A DNA stretch of 64,000 bases from Limnobaculum parvum (GTDB taxonomy: Bacteria > Pseudomonadota > Gammaproteobacteria > Enterobacterales > Enterobacteriaceae). The position numbers and the translations under genes were made by a program. Below the pieces are notes generated by a model. That model did no database searches. It was given only the letters and a program-made list of their open reading frames with translations, and was not told the origin of the DNA. The stretch is from NCBI RefSeq assembly GCF_003096015.2, contig NZ_CP029185.2, positions 526,501-590,500 on the forward strand, read 5' to 3'. Positions 29,501-35,169 of the stretch are shown piece by piece; the stretch's first letter is position 1; each line of letters opens with the position of its first letter.

Positions 29501-30118
29501 GATACTTATTCAGGACAGGTAGGTAGTAACGGTAATTGGCAGATAACAGTACCCGTAGCTGCTTTGGAAGCCTTACCACAAGGAAGTGTGTCTTTGGAGG
29601 TGACGTCACACGATCTAGCGGGAAACTCTGCCACTCAAAGTAGTAATTTTACCGTTGATACTGAAGCTGCGAGATTATCGACCTTATTTTCACTGATGAC
29701 AACCGAACAGAATATTGATGGTTATCATTCCCATACTGATTCTCAAATGGTTGATGAAAATATGACGGGTAGTGTCAGTGGCATAAATAGTCCGATATTT
29801 AGTTATCCTCTTATTGATCTGATTGAGCCAACGCAAACTGGCTCACAAATAAATCATTCAGCTAACAATGCTGAGTCACAAGGACTAGAACACCATTTGC
29901 CTGAGCATTTCGAAGACAAAGATGGTCAACATAGCGTTCTTCTGATCTCTGCTGAAGATGAAGATAGTGGTTATATCACATTATTTAATTCGCCAGAGGA
30001 AATCAGGAATGCCAACGTGCAGCATACTTATGCAATGGAGAGCCAATCTTTTGATGTATACCATAGTGTATCACTGGGGTTGGATAATACTTTAACTCAA
30101 GAAAACATATACATGTAA
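17525..30118 (+). CDS. Giant Bap/BapA-like repetitive surface adhesin
   Basis: This is one uninterrupted gene for about 4,197 residues. Residues about 1-150 match the BapA 'prefix' type: beta-rich, with a segment like DGSIVICKDYFF and SELVF. A glycine/alanine hydrophobic stretch follows (LFPLGLGALAILGAGVAIA), then Asn/Ser repeats. From about residue 175 come around 38 Ig-like domains of about 100 residues. Nearly every one opens with a motif like GDDIINAAE and closes with AGN..., VDT or similar. The first 4 and last 6 domains are divergent; 28 in the middle form a near-identical array. The last ~140 residues are His/Asp/Glu/Ser-rich, with no RTX nonapeptides. Such proteins are normally exported by a type I system and mediate biofilm or cell contact, but no transporter genes are in this window. 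ATG 17525 is chosen over TTG 17471 because GGGGA precedes it by 5 bases. Function is inferred from architecture. Confidence 0.85.
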   Translation: MDNVNNSSALINNEINILSREGGNFISSVKLDSATQTITLTEPSIVKIHGAVKTVVSYERQGNDLIIHMMDGSIVICKDYFFEVDGTHSELVFTNDAQELVHVTFPESQGVDVLIPEYQSIEDISPLYLVEHSSNNLFPLGLGALAILGAGVAIANSNSNSKGLFIDLSPDEPQPPAPTVVPLFGDNVLNLAESQNEQVISGTTGITGSGQSVTVSIAGNTYTANVDNNGGWNLALSPSILSSLAQGEQSVTVVATNSAGLTGTVTTVVMVDTIPPLVTVDPVTQDNVVNLTESNGVILVTGTSEPGAHISLNYDEQQYTTTVDAQGVWSIELPPNALSNMSNGIYTLTITATDSAQNSTSVSESVTMALIPPAPTLNVPFNDDILNSNDVNRTQRLSGVTNSFGENQTVVVNIGGLNVNQHAITQRDSNGRWEIVVAPEAGGHTYVAQVDINGNWVLDLPPEVLQQLDNGTITITVAAADGLGNYGIAPQQNFYVDTIPPTLILDPVAIDNIINGPESINPLVITGSYADLEIGQPITLVLNNITYTTVADGSGLWSIEIPSIDLIALPQGEVDIVLSASDLARNNSTQTKSIAVDTQIFLTVDPVAGDDIINAAEASSPVVVSGTADAADSGHTVTVTLGGTEYTTTVQTGGAWSLSIPSADITALADGPYDLSVSLTDAAGNSITVDHSITLSAGAANLPTLTLSPVSGDGYLNATEATSPLTLSGTSTNVTSGQVVTLVLNGVTYTATVGIDGTWSTTVPVADLDNMTDDSYQVTATVSDTAGNPASDSQPLVLITDSANLPTLSVNPVTADDIVSATESQSDLTVSGGSTNLQVGQLVTVTINDIDYTGTVGAGGSWSVTVPTADAQALSQGSVAIAVSAQDIAGNPATASDSFTVDTLVNLTVGVVAGDDIINAAEAAAPVVVSGTADVADSGQTVTVTLDGTSYTTTVQSDGSWSLAIPSADITALADGPYDLSVSLTDAAGNSITVDHSITLSAGAANLPTLTLSPVSGDGYLNATEATSPLTLSGTSTNVTSGQVVTLVLNGVTYTATVGIDGTWSTTVPVADLDNMTDDSYQVTATVSDTAGNPASDSQPLVLITDSANLPTLSVNPVTADDIVSATESQSDLTVSGGSTNLQVGQLVTVTINDIDYTGTVGAGGSWSVTVPTADAQALSQGSVAIAVSAQDIAGNPATASDSFTVDTLVNLTVGVVAGDDIINAAEAAAPVVVSGTADVADSGQTVTVTLDGTSYTTTVQSDGSWSLAIPSADITALADGPYDLSVSLTDAAGNSITVDHSITLSAGAANLPTLTLSPVSGDGYLNATEATSPLTLSGTSTNVTSGQVVTLVLNGVTYTATVGIDGTWSTTVPVADLDNMTDDSYQVTATVSDTAGNPASDSQPLVLITDSANLPTLSVNPVTADDIVSATESQSDLTVSGGSTNLQVGQSVTVTINDIDYTGTVGAGGSWSVTVPTADAQALSQGSIAIAVSAQDIAGNPATASDSFTVDTLVNLTVGVVAGDDIINAAEAAAPVVVSGTADVADSGQTVTVILDGTTYTTTVQSDGSWSLSIPSADITALADGPYDLSVSLTDAAGNSITVDHSITLSAGAANLPTLTLSPVSGDGYLNATEATSPLTLSGTSTNVTSGQVVTLVLNGVTYTATVGIDGTWSTTVPVADLDNMTDDSYQVTATVSDTAGNPASDSQPLVLITDSANLPTLSVNPVTADDIVSATESQSDLTVSGGSTNLQVGQSVTVTINDIDYTGTVGAGGSWSVTVPTADAQALSQGSIAIAVSAQDIAGNPATASDSFTVDTLVNLTVGVVAGDDIINAAEASSPVVVSGTADAADSGQTVTVILDGTTYTTTVQSDGAWSLSIPSADITALADGPYDLSVSLTDAAGNSITVDHSITLSAGAANLPTLTLSPVSGDGYLNATEATSPLTLSGTSTNVTSGQVVTLVLNGVTYTATVGIDGTWSTTVPVADLDNMTDDSYQVTATVSDTAGNPASDSQPLVLITDSANLPTLSVNPVTADDIVSATESQSDLTVSGGSTNLQVGQSVTVTINDIDYTGTVGAGGSWSVTVPTADAQALSQGSIAIAVSAQDIAGNPATASDSFTVDTLVNLTVGVVAGDDIINAAEAAAPVVVSGTADVADSGQTVTVILDGTTYTTTVQSDGSWSLSIPSADITALADGPYDLSVSLTDAAGNSITVDHSITLSAGAANLPTLTLSPVSGDGYLNATEATSPLTLSGTSTNVTSGQVVTLVLNGVTYTATVGIDGTWSTTVPVADLDNMTDDSYQVTATVSDTAGNPASDSQPLVLITDSANLPTLSVNPVTADDIVSATESQSDLTVSGGSTNLQVGQSVTVTINDIDYTGTVGAGGSWSVTVPTADAQALSQGSIAIAVSAQDIAGNPATASDSFTVDTLVNLTVGVVAGDDIINAAEASSPVVVSGTADAADSGQTVTVILDGTTYTTTVQSDGAWSLSIPSADITALADGPYDLSVSLTDAAGNSITVDHSITLSAGAANLPTLTLSPVSGDGYLNATEATSPLTLSGTSTNVTSGQVVTLVLNGVTYTATVGIDGTWSTTVPVADLDNMTDDSYQVTATVSDTAGNPASDSQPLVLITDSANLPTLSVNPVTADDIVSATESQSDLTVSGGSTNLQVGQSVTVTINDIDYTGTVGAGGSWSVTVPTADAQALSQGSIAIAVSAQDIAGNPATASDSFTVDTLVNLTVGVVAGDDIINAAEASSPVVVSGTADAADSGQTVTVILDGTSYTTTVQSDGAWSLSIPSADITALADGPYDLSVSLTDAAGNSITVDHSITLSAGAANLPTLTLSPVSGDGYLNATEATSPLTLSGTSTNVTSGQVVTLVLNGVTYTATVGIDGTWSTTVPVADLDNMTDDSYQVTATVSDTAGNPASDSQPLVLITDSANLPTLSVNPVTADDIVSATESQSDLTVSGGSTNLQVGQLVTVTINDIDYTGTVGAGGSWSVTVPTADAQALSQGSVAIAVSAQDIAGNPATASDSFTVDTLVNLTVGVVAGDDIINAAEAAAPVVVSGTADVADSGQTVTVILDGTTYTTTVQSDGAWSLSIPSADITALADGPYDLSVSLTDAAGNSITVDHSITLSAGAANLPTLTLTPVSGDGYLNATEATSPLTLSGTSTNVTSGQVVTLVLNGVTYTATVGIDGTWSTTVPVADLDNMTDDSYQVTATVSDTAGNPASDSQPLVLITDSANLPTLSVNPVTADDIVSATESQSDLTVSGGSTNLQVGQLVTVTINDIDYTGTVGAGGSWSVTVPTADAQALSQGSIAIAVSAQDIAGNPATASDSFTVDTLVNLTVGVVAGDDIINTIEAGAPVVVSGTADAADSGQTVTVILDGTSYTTTVQSDGAWSLSIPSADITALADGPYDLSVSLTDAAGNSITVDHSITVDVHTNLPTITINALTGDNYINAQEITQAMTVTGNTTNVEEGQMVMINLNGQNYTGTVQEDGSWSLVVPAEDMGALLDREYTITGSVSDVSGNSVTILGGLTVDTQIALNINTVAGDDIIDNTEAALPVTINGTASPEDINIIVTVTLNGVEYTTAILTGGIWSLDIPAADIQALPDGPYTLTAAYIDGALNSISVSHNITIDASAPLSLTINDISDNNYINSFEINQDLLISGTSTGVAAGRTVTVTFNNLDYTAIVQTDGSWSLSVPALSVGATPDNVYVVSASVTNTSGTEATAEHVVIVDTYIALTIEPITGDDIVNAAELTGPVRIFGIASGDDVSSVITLTMGTFSYTINPNLSGAWSFEIPAADLVSLGAGNFNLHATMGDLSGNVIAIDHPFTISTSTPALAIDAITGDDYINALEANSPIAIGGSTVGIEAGQIVTITLNGISYTATVGSDGSWSTNVPVGDIQALPDNAYSITGTVSTVGGNDADTSRVLTFMTETVNQPTLSINSVTADNTLSANEITTDLVITGSSTHIHPGLSIVVTLNGDTYSGQVGSNGNWQITVPVAALEALPQGSVSLEVTSHDLAGNSATQSSNFTVDTEAARLSTLFSLMTTEQNIDGYHSHTDSQMVDENMTGSVSGINSPIFSYPLIDLIEPTQTGSQINHSANNAESQGLEHHLPEHFEDKDGQHSVLLISAEDEDSGYITLFNSPEEIRNANVQHTYAMESQSFDVYHSVSLGLDNTLTQENIYM
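19330..27859 (+). repeat. Nine tandem 915-bp units encoding three Ig-like domains each, plus one leading partial unit
   Basis: The segment starting NLPTLTLSPVSGDGYLN recurs at 19625, 20540, 21455, 22370, 23285, 24200, 25115, 26030 and 26945, a constant 915-base period (305 residues). Each unit has three Ig domains (A: LSPVSGDG, B: VNPVTADD, C: VGVVAGDD); one extra, more divergent C-type domain precedes the first unit. Copies differ at only scattered bases. Diagnostic variants (GACGGT/GATGGC; GATAGT/GACAGC) alternate so that copies 4-5 are repeated as copies 6-7, a 1,830-bp higher-order duplication. The array is visibly GC-richer than the flanking parts of the gene. Confidence 0.95.
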
Positions 30119-30208
30119 ATAGGTTAACTAATATTAGCGGTAAGTGTTCTATTGGTAATAAATTTGAACAATGCCAGTTATCGTTACCGCTTTTACTGCT
30201 CTACAAAA

Positions 30209-30231
30209 AGAGGACACATATTGTGTCCTCT
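30209..30231 (-). terminator. Hairpin between the adhesin gene and yjiA
   Basis: AGAGGACACA and TGTGTCCTCT form a perfect 10-bp stem around a 3-base loop. On the reverse strand it is followed by TTTTTG, so it can terminate transcripts from yjiA. Forward-strand transcripts of the adhesin would meet the stem without a T-run. Confidence 0.65.
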
Positions 30232-30284
30232 CAGATTGATGACAAAGTCTGATGGTGCCGTTAGCGTATTGCTCATTAAAACAA

Positions 30285-30310
30285 AACGTCCCGAAAATAC
30301 GCGGGACGTT
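30285..30310 (-). terminator. Intrinsic terminator of the btsT-yjiX-yjiA unit
   Basis: AACGTCCCG and CGGGACGTT form a perfect 9-bp stem. On the reverse strand it is followed by TTGTTTT. It lies 33 bases beyond the yjiA stop. Confidence 0.75.
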
Positions 30311-30342
30311 AATTATTTAATATTTCTGCGTGGTGTTATTGA

Positions 30343-31308
30343 TCAATTTGATAATTCGGCAAATTTGGTTCGAATTTCTTCTTCAGGTAAATCAATACCA
30401 ATGAATACCATGGTGCTTTTTTGTTCTTCATCTGGAAGCCACTCACGATCCCAATCGGCATTATACAGGCGTTGTACACCCTGAAATAGTAGACGGCGCG
30501 GCTCGTCTTTTATCAACAGAATTCCCTTATAACGCAGTAAATTGTCGGCAAATTTCACCAGAAGGTTTTCCATGACCTCTGATATTTGCATCAGTTCTAT
30601 CGGTTGGTCGTGATAGATCACGATTGACTGAATATTATTTTGCGGTTGAGGAATGCGGCGAAAGATCGGTGTTGGTGCAGTAACATTCATTTTGTCATTA
30701 AGCACAAAGCCTTCGATATCGAATAATACACTGAGGTCGATATTGCCATGCGTCACTTTATGAATGGGGGCACGAGCGTTCATTAACTGTAGCCGTTGGA
30801 TTAGCGCTTCGTTATCGGGCGCAACATCGGTTTTGGTCAGCAAAATGCGATCGGCATAGCCGACTTGTGCTTGTGAGATAGTAAACTGGTTCAGTTGCTG
30901 GTCAGCATGTACGGCATCGACTAATGTGAGAATGCCATCTAACAGAAAACGTTGGCAAATAAGCTCATGGGCAAAAAAGGCTTGAGTAATAGGACCTGGG
31001 TCGGCCATACCGGTGCATTCAATAACCAACCGGTCAAATTCCAACTGGTTTTTATCCACGCCATCTAATAGGTCCAGCAGGGCGTCTTCCAGTTCATTTG
31101 ATTTACTGCAACAGATGCAGCCGTTGCTGAGGGTGGTGATGCGACTGGCCCGATCGCCAATGATGGTATTGTCTATCGGTACTTCACCAAATTCATTTTC
31201 AATAACGGCAATTTTGTAACCGTGATTTTCATTCAGAATATGGCGTAACAGTGTGGTTTTACCTGCACCCAAAAAGCCTGTCAGGATAGTGACTGCAATG
31301 GGTTTCAT
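30343..31308 (-). CDS. yjiA: COG0523-family metal-binding GTPase YjiA
   Basis: YjiA is a G3E-family P-loop GTPase that binds transition metals such as zinc; its cellular role is unclear. The 321-residue protein has Walker A GFLGAGKTT at 11-19, the metal-binding motif CICC at 64-67 in SNGCICCSKSNELEDAL, and the guanine-specificity motif TKTD. Sequence and neighbours (yjiX, btsT) match E. coli closely. It is the last gene of the btsT-yjiX-yjiA unit, 19 bases after yjiX, and ends before two hairpins. Confidence 0.95.
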   Translation of the reverse strand: MKPIAVTILTGFLGAGKTTLLRHILNENHGYKIAVIENEFGEVPIDNTIIGDRASRITTLSNGCICCSKSNELEDALLDLLDGVDKNQLEFDRLVIECTGMADPGPITQAFFAHELICQRFLLDGILTLVDAVHADQQLNQFTISQAQVGYADRILLTKTDVAPDNEALIQRLQLMNARAPIHKVTHGNIDLSVLFDIEGFVLNDKMNVTAPTPIFRRIPQPQNNIQSIVIYHDQPIELMQISEVMENLLVKFADNLLRYKGILLIKDEPRRLLFQGVQRLYNADWDREWLPDEEQKSTMVFIGIDLPEEEIRTKFAELSN

Positions 31309-31327
31309 ATTGAATCCTCAATGTTGA

Positions 31328-31531
31328 TTAGCAGCAGCGCATTCCACCTTTACCGTCAGCACCGTAGCGGGCATCTTGACGTTCGCGGAAAAACTCTTCA
31401 TAAGTCATCGGCGTTTGGTCCGGGTGAGTGAGCTTTATATGTTGAACATAATTATCATAGTCAGGCACACCGATTAACATACGCGCGGCTTGCCCCAGAT
31501 ATTTACCAGCTTGACCGAGATTTCCAAACAT
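31328..31531 (-). CDS. yjiX: Small conserved protein YjiX
   Basis: A 67-residue protein starting MFGNLGQAGKYLGQAARMLIG with a C-terminus GGDGKGG-like segment ending MRCC. It matches E. coli YjiX (YbdD/YjiX family), which always accompanies CstA/BtsT peptide or pyruvate carriers. Its function is unknown, but the constant pairing suggests a role in carrier activity. GGAGAA precedes the ATG. It lies between btsT and yjiA. Confidence 0.94.
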   Translation of the reverse strand: MFGNLGQAGKYLGQAARMLIGVPDYDNYVQHIKLTHPDQTPMTYEEFFRERQDARYGADGKGGMRCC

Positions 31532-31583
31532 TTTGTTCTCCAGGAAAATACGCTACAGAGATTATCAGTAAACCTGATGGATA

Positions 31584-31609
31584 ATGGGCGCAGTATTTGC
31601 TGCGCCCAT
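31584..31609. terminator. GC-rich hairpin between btsT and yjiX
   Basis: ATGGGCGCAG and CTGCGCCCAT form a perfect 10-bp stem around a 6-base loop, with no T-run. It may reduce expression of yjiX-yjiA relative to btsT or protect the btsT mRNA 3' end. Confidence 0.5.
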
Positions 31610-31638
31610 GAGTATCAGATCTTAAGTTGTCTTGAATA

Positions 31639-31660
31639 CGACATCATACACATGATGTCG
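31639..31660. repeat. Second palindrome after btsT
   Basis: CGACATCAT and ATGATGTCG form a perfect 9-bp stem around ACAC, 18 bases from the btsT stop. Together with the preceding hairpin it makes a tandem pair of stems in the btsT-yjiX gap. Confidence 0.55.
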
Positions 31661-31677
31661 CGTATCCACGACGCATA

Positions 31678-33831
31678 TTAATGGTGCGAAGAAATCTGAA
31701 TGCCGCCTTCAGGAACTGGCACAAAAGGCGTTTCCTGGTCGGTACGTTCTGATTTTTTATGTGCAGCCATCGCAGTTTTGATACCGTAGAAAATGATGCT
31801 GTAAACCACTAACAGGAACAGGATGCTTAAACCAGCGTTAGTGTAGTTGTTGACTACAATGTGGTTCATGTTAGCAATCTGTTGTGCAGTCAGGTTAGCG
31901 CCACCATCAGCGATCTTCTGCTTATAGTTGTTAGCCTGGAAGAAGAAGCCTTCTAACTGTGGATTGTTGCTCAGCAGTTTTAGACCCAGTGCATAAGTGG
32001 TACAGATTAACAGCCAAATAGCTGGAATCACAGTAACCCAAATGTACTTGGCACGCTTCATCTTAATCAGTACAACGGTACTCAGAACCAGAGCAACAGC
32101 AGCTAACATCTGGTTGGAGATACCGAACAGAGGCCACAGGCTCTTAACGCCGCCTAATGGATCCACTACGCCTTGATACAGTAAGTAACCCCAAAGACCA
32201 ACACAACCCGCTGTACCGACGATACCGGCAATCAGAGAATCCGTTTTCTTCAGGAATGGTACAAAGTTACCCAGCAGGTCTTGCAGCATGAAGCGGCCAG
32301 AACGCGTACCGGCATCCAGAGCAGTCAGGATGAACAGTGCTTCAAACAGAATACCAAAGTGGTACCAGAAGCCCATGTTTGCAGCAGGGATGATCTGATG
32401 GAATACGTGTGCAATACCAACAGCTAATGTTGGAGCACCACCCGCACGGTTCAGTACTGAAGGTTCACCGATATCTTTAGCAGTTTGCAGGATTTGATCA
32501 GGACTAATGACAAAACCCCAAGAGCTAACGGTAGCCGCAGCATGGGTAGTTACGTCACGCAGTGACTCCATGATCATTGGCGCATCTGAAGTACCCAATC
32601 TGTGCAGGTCTGGCATGGTGATGCCTAACGCTGCTGGCGGGGTATTCATTGCAAAGTACAGACCTGGCTCGATAATAGAAGCCGCGATCAGAGCCATGAT
32701 AGCTACGAAAGATTCCATCAGCATTGCACCGTAACCGATAAAGCGAGAGTCGGTTTCGCAAGCCAGCAGTTTTGGTGTAGTACCAGAAGAAATCAGTGCG
32801 TGGAAGCCAGAAACAGCACCACAGGCAATAGTAATAAACAGGAATGGGAACAGTGAACCTTTCCAAACTGGACCTGTACCGTCAACGAACTGCGTTACTG
32901 CAGGCATTTTCAGGTCTGGGTTCAGGATCACGATACCAATTGCTAAACCAACGATAACGCCGATTTTCAGGAAGGTCGCCAGATAATCGCGTGGTGCCAG
33001 AATCAACCATACAGGCAGTAAGGCAGAAATAAAGGCATAACCAATCAGCGTATAGGTAATAGTGGTGTCTTTAAATGTCAGAGCAGGGCCCCAGTATGGG
33101 TCATGGGCAATAACGCCACCGAACCAGATGGATGCAACTAACAGAATGATACCGATAACCGAAATTTCGCCCACACGACCTGGGCGTAAGAAGCGCATGT
33201 AAACACCCATAAACAGCGCGATCGGTACAGTAGAACATACGGTGAACACACCCCATGGGCTTTCGGCCAAGGCTTTAACAACGATAAGAGCCAGTACCGC
33301 CAAAATGATGATCATAATCAGGAAGCAGCCAAACAGCGCGATAGTTCCCGGAACCGGGCCCATTTCCTTTTTAATGATCTCACCCAGAGAAGCACCATTA
33401 CGGCGTGAGGAGATAAACAGTACCATGAAGTCTTGTACTGCACCTGCTAATACCACACCGGCGAGTAGCCATAGGGTACCAGGCAGATAACCAACTTGTG
33501 CAGCTAATACAGGACCAACTAAAGGACCCGCACCAGCGATAGCAGCAAAGTGGTGACCAAACAGGACTTTCTTGTTAGTTGGTACATAGTTCAGACCGTC
33601 ATTATTGATGACGGCTGGTGTTGCACGATTTGGGTTCAATTGCATCACTTTAGAAGCGATGTAAAGGCTGTAGTAGCGGTATGCCACCAGATAAACCGAT
33701 ACCGAAGCAACGATAATCCACAGGGCACTGATGTGCTCACCACGGCGCAGGGCAACTACGCCCAAGCAAGATGCACCGAGTATTGCCAACAATATCCATG
33801 GGATATGTTTTAATATTCCCTCTCTTTTCAT
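31678..33831 (-). CDS. btsT: Pyruvate/proton symporter BtsT (CstA family)
   Basis: BtsT (formerly YjiY) is a high-affinity pyruvate importer of the inner membrane, related to the peptide carrier CstA. The 717-residue protein has many hydrophobic helices and family hallmarks such as HHFAAIAGAGPLVGPV and GFHALISSGTTPK. Its similarity runs end to end with E. coli BtsT (ending PVPEGGIQISSHH), which separates it from CstA. AAAGGA lies upstream of the ATG. In E. coli transcription depends on the BtsSR two-component system. I did not find a clear BtsR-type direct repeat upstream here. First gene of btsT-yjiX-yjiA. Confidence 0.94.
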   Translation of the reverse strand: MKREGILKHIPWILLAILGASCLGVVALRRGEHISALWIIVASVSVYLVAYRYYSLYIASKVMQLNPNRATPAVINNDGLNYVPTNKKVLFGHHFAAIAGAGPLVGPVLAAQVGYLPGTLWLLAGVVLAGAVQDFMVLFISSRRNGASLGEIIKKEMGPVPGTIALFGCFLIMIIILAVLALIVVKALAESPWGVFTVCSTVPIALFMGVYMRFLRPGRVGEISVIGIILLVASIWFGGVIAHDPYWGPALTFKDTTITYTLIGYAFISALLPVWLILAPRDYLATFLKIGVIVGLAIGIVILNPDLKMPAVTQFVDGTGPVWKGSLFPFLFITIACGAVSGFHALISSGTTPKLLACETDSRFIGYGAMLMESFVAIMALIAASIIEPGLYFAMNTPPAALGITMPDLHRLGTSDAPMIMESLRDVTTHAAATVSSWGFVISPDQILQTAKDIGEPSVLNRAGGAPTLAVGIAHVFHQIIPAANMGFWYHFGILFEALFILTALDAGTRSGRFMLQDLLGNFVPFLKKTDSLIAGIVGTAGCVGLWGYLLYQGVVDPLGGVKSLWPLFGISNQMLAAVALVLSTVVLIKMKRAKYIWVTVIPAIWLLICTTYALGLKLLSNNPQLEGFFFQANNYKQKIADGGANLTAQQIANMNHIVVNNYTNAGLSILFLLVVYSIIFYGIKTAMAAHKKSERTDQETPFVPVPEGGIQISSHH

Positions 33832-34375
33832 GAGGTATCCTTTCTTCCTAATCTGTAATAAATTGAGTAATTAGCCCGGTTATATGTCGTTTTAAGCAAA
33901 TCGTTGCCTGCTCCGGACAAACGTCCTTTCCACCCTCATGATGATAAATAAGGGGGGAATATACTAGTGACGGCTCATTATCATTGCGCGCGTCAAGGGA
34001 GAACATCCCAATTTGAGTCAGCGGTTTGATCTACAGGCTAAGCGGTTAAAATCGCATGGTGAGTGGTTGAGTGTTCAGCCTACCGGTAGAGCGGCGGTGG
34101 TTGATTAATCAAATAGCGTGTTTTCTTGTTGTGTGGCTTATTCTGAACATTTTGAGAATGAATACGGTGATGTACCAATGGATAAAATTTTGATTTCTTC
34201 CAGCGGAGTCCGTATTATCAGCGTATCTGAGGTGTTTATATTGTCATTAAGTTATCGTATGCAAATATAAAAGATGCAGTAATTGGATTTAGACAGGCGA
34301 GGCTGGTTAATGTTTATTATTAGCCAATTGCATTAGTATTTAAGGCCTGTCCCATAAGCATTACCTTTTGAACAT
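33832..34375. other. Intergenic region between btsT and tRNA-fMet
   Basis: The region is about 540 bases. The part next to btsT must hold its promoter and leader. A stop-free frame from 33971 to 34108 (ending WLSVQPTGRAAVVD) has no ATG or Shine-Dalgarno and may be a gene remnant or chance. Nothing else is supported. Confidence 0.4.
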
Positions 34376-34404
34376 TTGCGTTTTGCAGGTGGTTAGCGTA
34401 TTAT
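34376..34404 (+). promoter_or_regulatory. Candidate promoter of the tRNA-fMet/nusA operon
   Basis: TTGCGT at 34376-34381 and TATTAT at 34399-34404 have 17-base spacing, ending 14 bases before the tRNA. A GC-rich stretch (CGCATCGTTCGGACGCGG) follows the -10 box, similar to the discriminator of stringently controlled stable-RNA promoters. Confidence 0.45.
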
Positions 34405-34418
34405 ACGCATCGTTCGGA

Positions 34419-34495
<77 letters not shown>

Positions 34496-34610
34496 TTTTC
34501 CCTAGTTTATTTTCAAATAGAGCAGCGGCAGATTGTTGCGGCTGTTTATTCGAAAAGATACTCACTGTGTTAGTGGCTCAATCGCTTTCTCAGTAACAGG
34601 GTCCAGTTGC

Positions 34611-34637
34611 AAAAGCCCCGACTTATCGGGGTTTTTT
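34611..34637 (+). terminator. Leader terminator between tRNA-fMet and rimP
   Basis: AAAAGCCCCGA pairs with TCGGGGTTTTTT around a 3- to 4-base loop: a strong intrinsic terminator inside the operon leader. It would end tRNA-only transcripts and leave read-through for the protein genes. Confidence 0.85.
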
Positions 34638-34659
34638 GTTATTAGACAGCAGAATCACT

Positions 34660-34680
34660 GGGCTTTATGCCCTTTTTTTA
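34660..34680 (+). terminator. Second, weaker terminator before rimP
   Basis: GGGC and GCCC form a short stem around TTTAT, followed by seven T residues, 16 bases ahead of the rimP start. The short stem makes it weak on its own, but in tandem with the hairpin at 34611 it suggests attenuation. Confidence 0.5.
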
Positions 34681-34696
34681 TGTCTTGGGGGTGGGG

Positions 34697-35149
34697 TTGG
34701 CCACGCTAGAGCAGAAGTTGACAGAGTTGATAAGCGCACCGGTAGAAGCATTAGGCTTTGAACTGGTTGGAATTGAGTTCATCCGTGGGCGTCAATCGAC
34801 ACTGCGTATCTACATTGACAGTGAAAACGGTATTAATGTTGATGATTGCGCCGATGTCAGTCATCAGGTCAGTGCGGTGTTGGATGTTGAAGATCCAATT
34901 ACCACGGCCTATAACCTGGAGGTATCGTCTCCGGGCCTAGAAAGACCGTTATTCACAACAGCTCACTATGAGCGCTTTATCAATGAAGACGTATCCCTGA
35001 CTTTACGCATGGGTGTACAAAACCGTCGTAGATGGGCAGGCAAGATTAAATCCGTCGAGGGTGAAATGATAACTCTTGATGTGGAAGGTAAAGATGAAGT
35101 ATTCGCGCTGAGCAATATTCAGAAAGCGAATCTGGTCCCCCACTTTTAG
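34697..35149 (+). CDS. rimP: Ribosome maturation factor RimP
   Basis: RimP is needed for 30S subunit maturation. With a TTG start at 34697 the product has 150 residues (starting LATLEQKLTELISAPVEALG with Leu read as Met), exactly the E. coli length. The N-terminal domain is followed by an SH3-like C-terminal domain ending NIQKANLVPHF. GGGGGTG at 34686-34692 provides a Shine-Dalgarno at about 5 bases. In-frame alternatives are GTG 34691 and ATG 34667. The ATG lies within the leader hairpin and adds residues with no family support. It is followed by nusA after 20 bases. Confidence 0.93.
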   Translation: MATLEQKLTELISAPVEALGFELVGIEFIRGRQSTLRIYIDSENGINVDDCADVSHQVSAVLDVEDPITTAYNLEVSSPGLERPLFTTAHYERFINEDVSLTLRMGVQNRRRWAGKIKSVEGEMITLDVEGKDEVFALSNIQKANLVPHF

Positions 35150-35169
35150 AGCTCATATGAGGCAACTAG

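Noticed and set aside
30152..30484. Forward open frame of 110 codons after the adhesin gene
   Set aside because: It crosses two terminator hairpins and overlaps the yjiA 3' end in antisense; the residue pattern is not protein-like.
31678..33831. Assignment of the CstA-family gene as cstA
   Set aside because: End-to-end similarity, the C-terminal sequence and the yjiX-yjiA neighbours fit btsT better than cstA.
33971..34108. Stop-free stretch ending WLSVQPTGRAAVVD before tRNA-fMet
   Set aside because: No ATG or Shine-Dalgarno and no recognisable family. It might be a gene remnant but cannot be supported.
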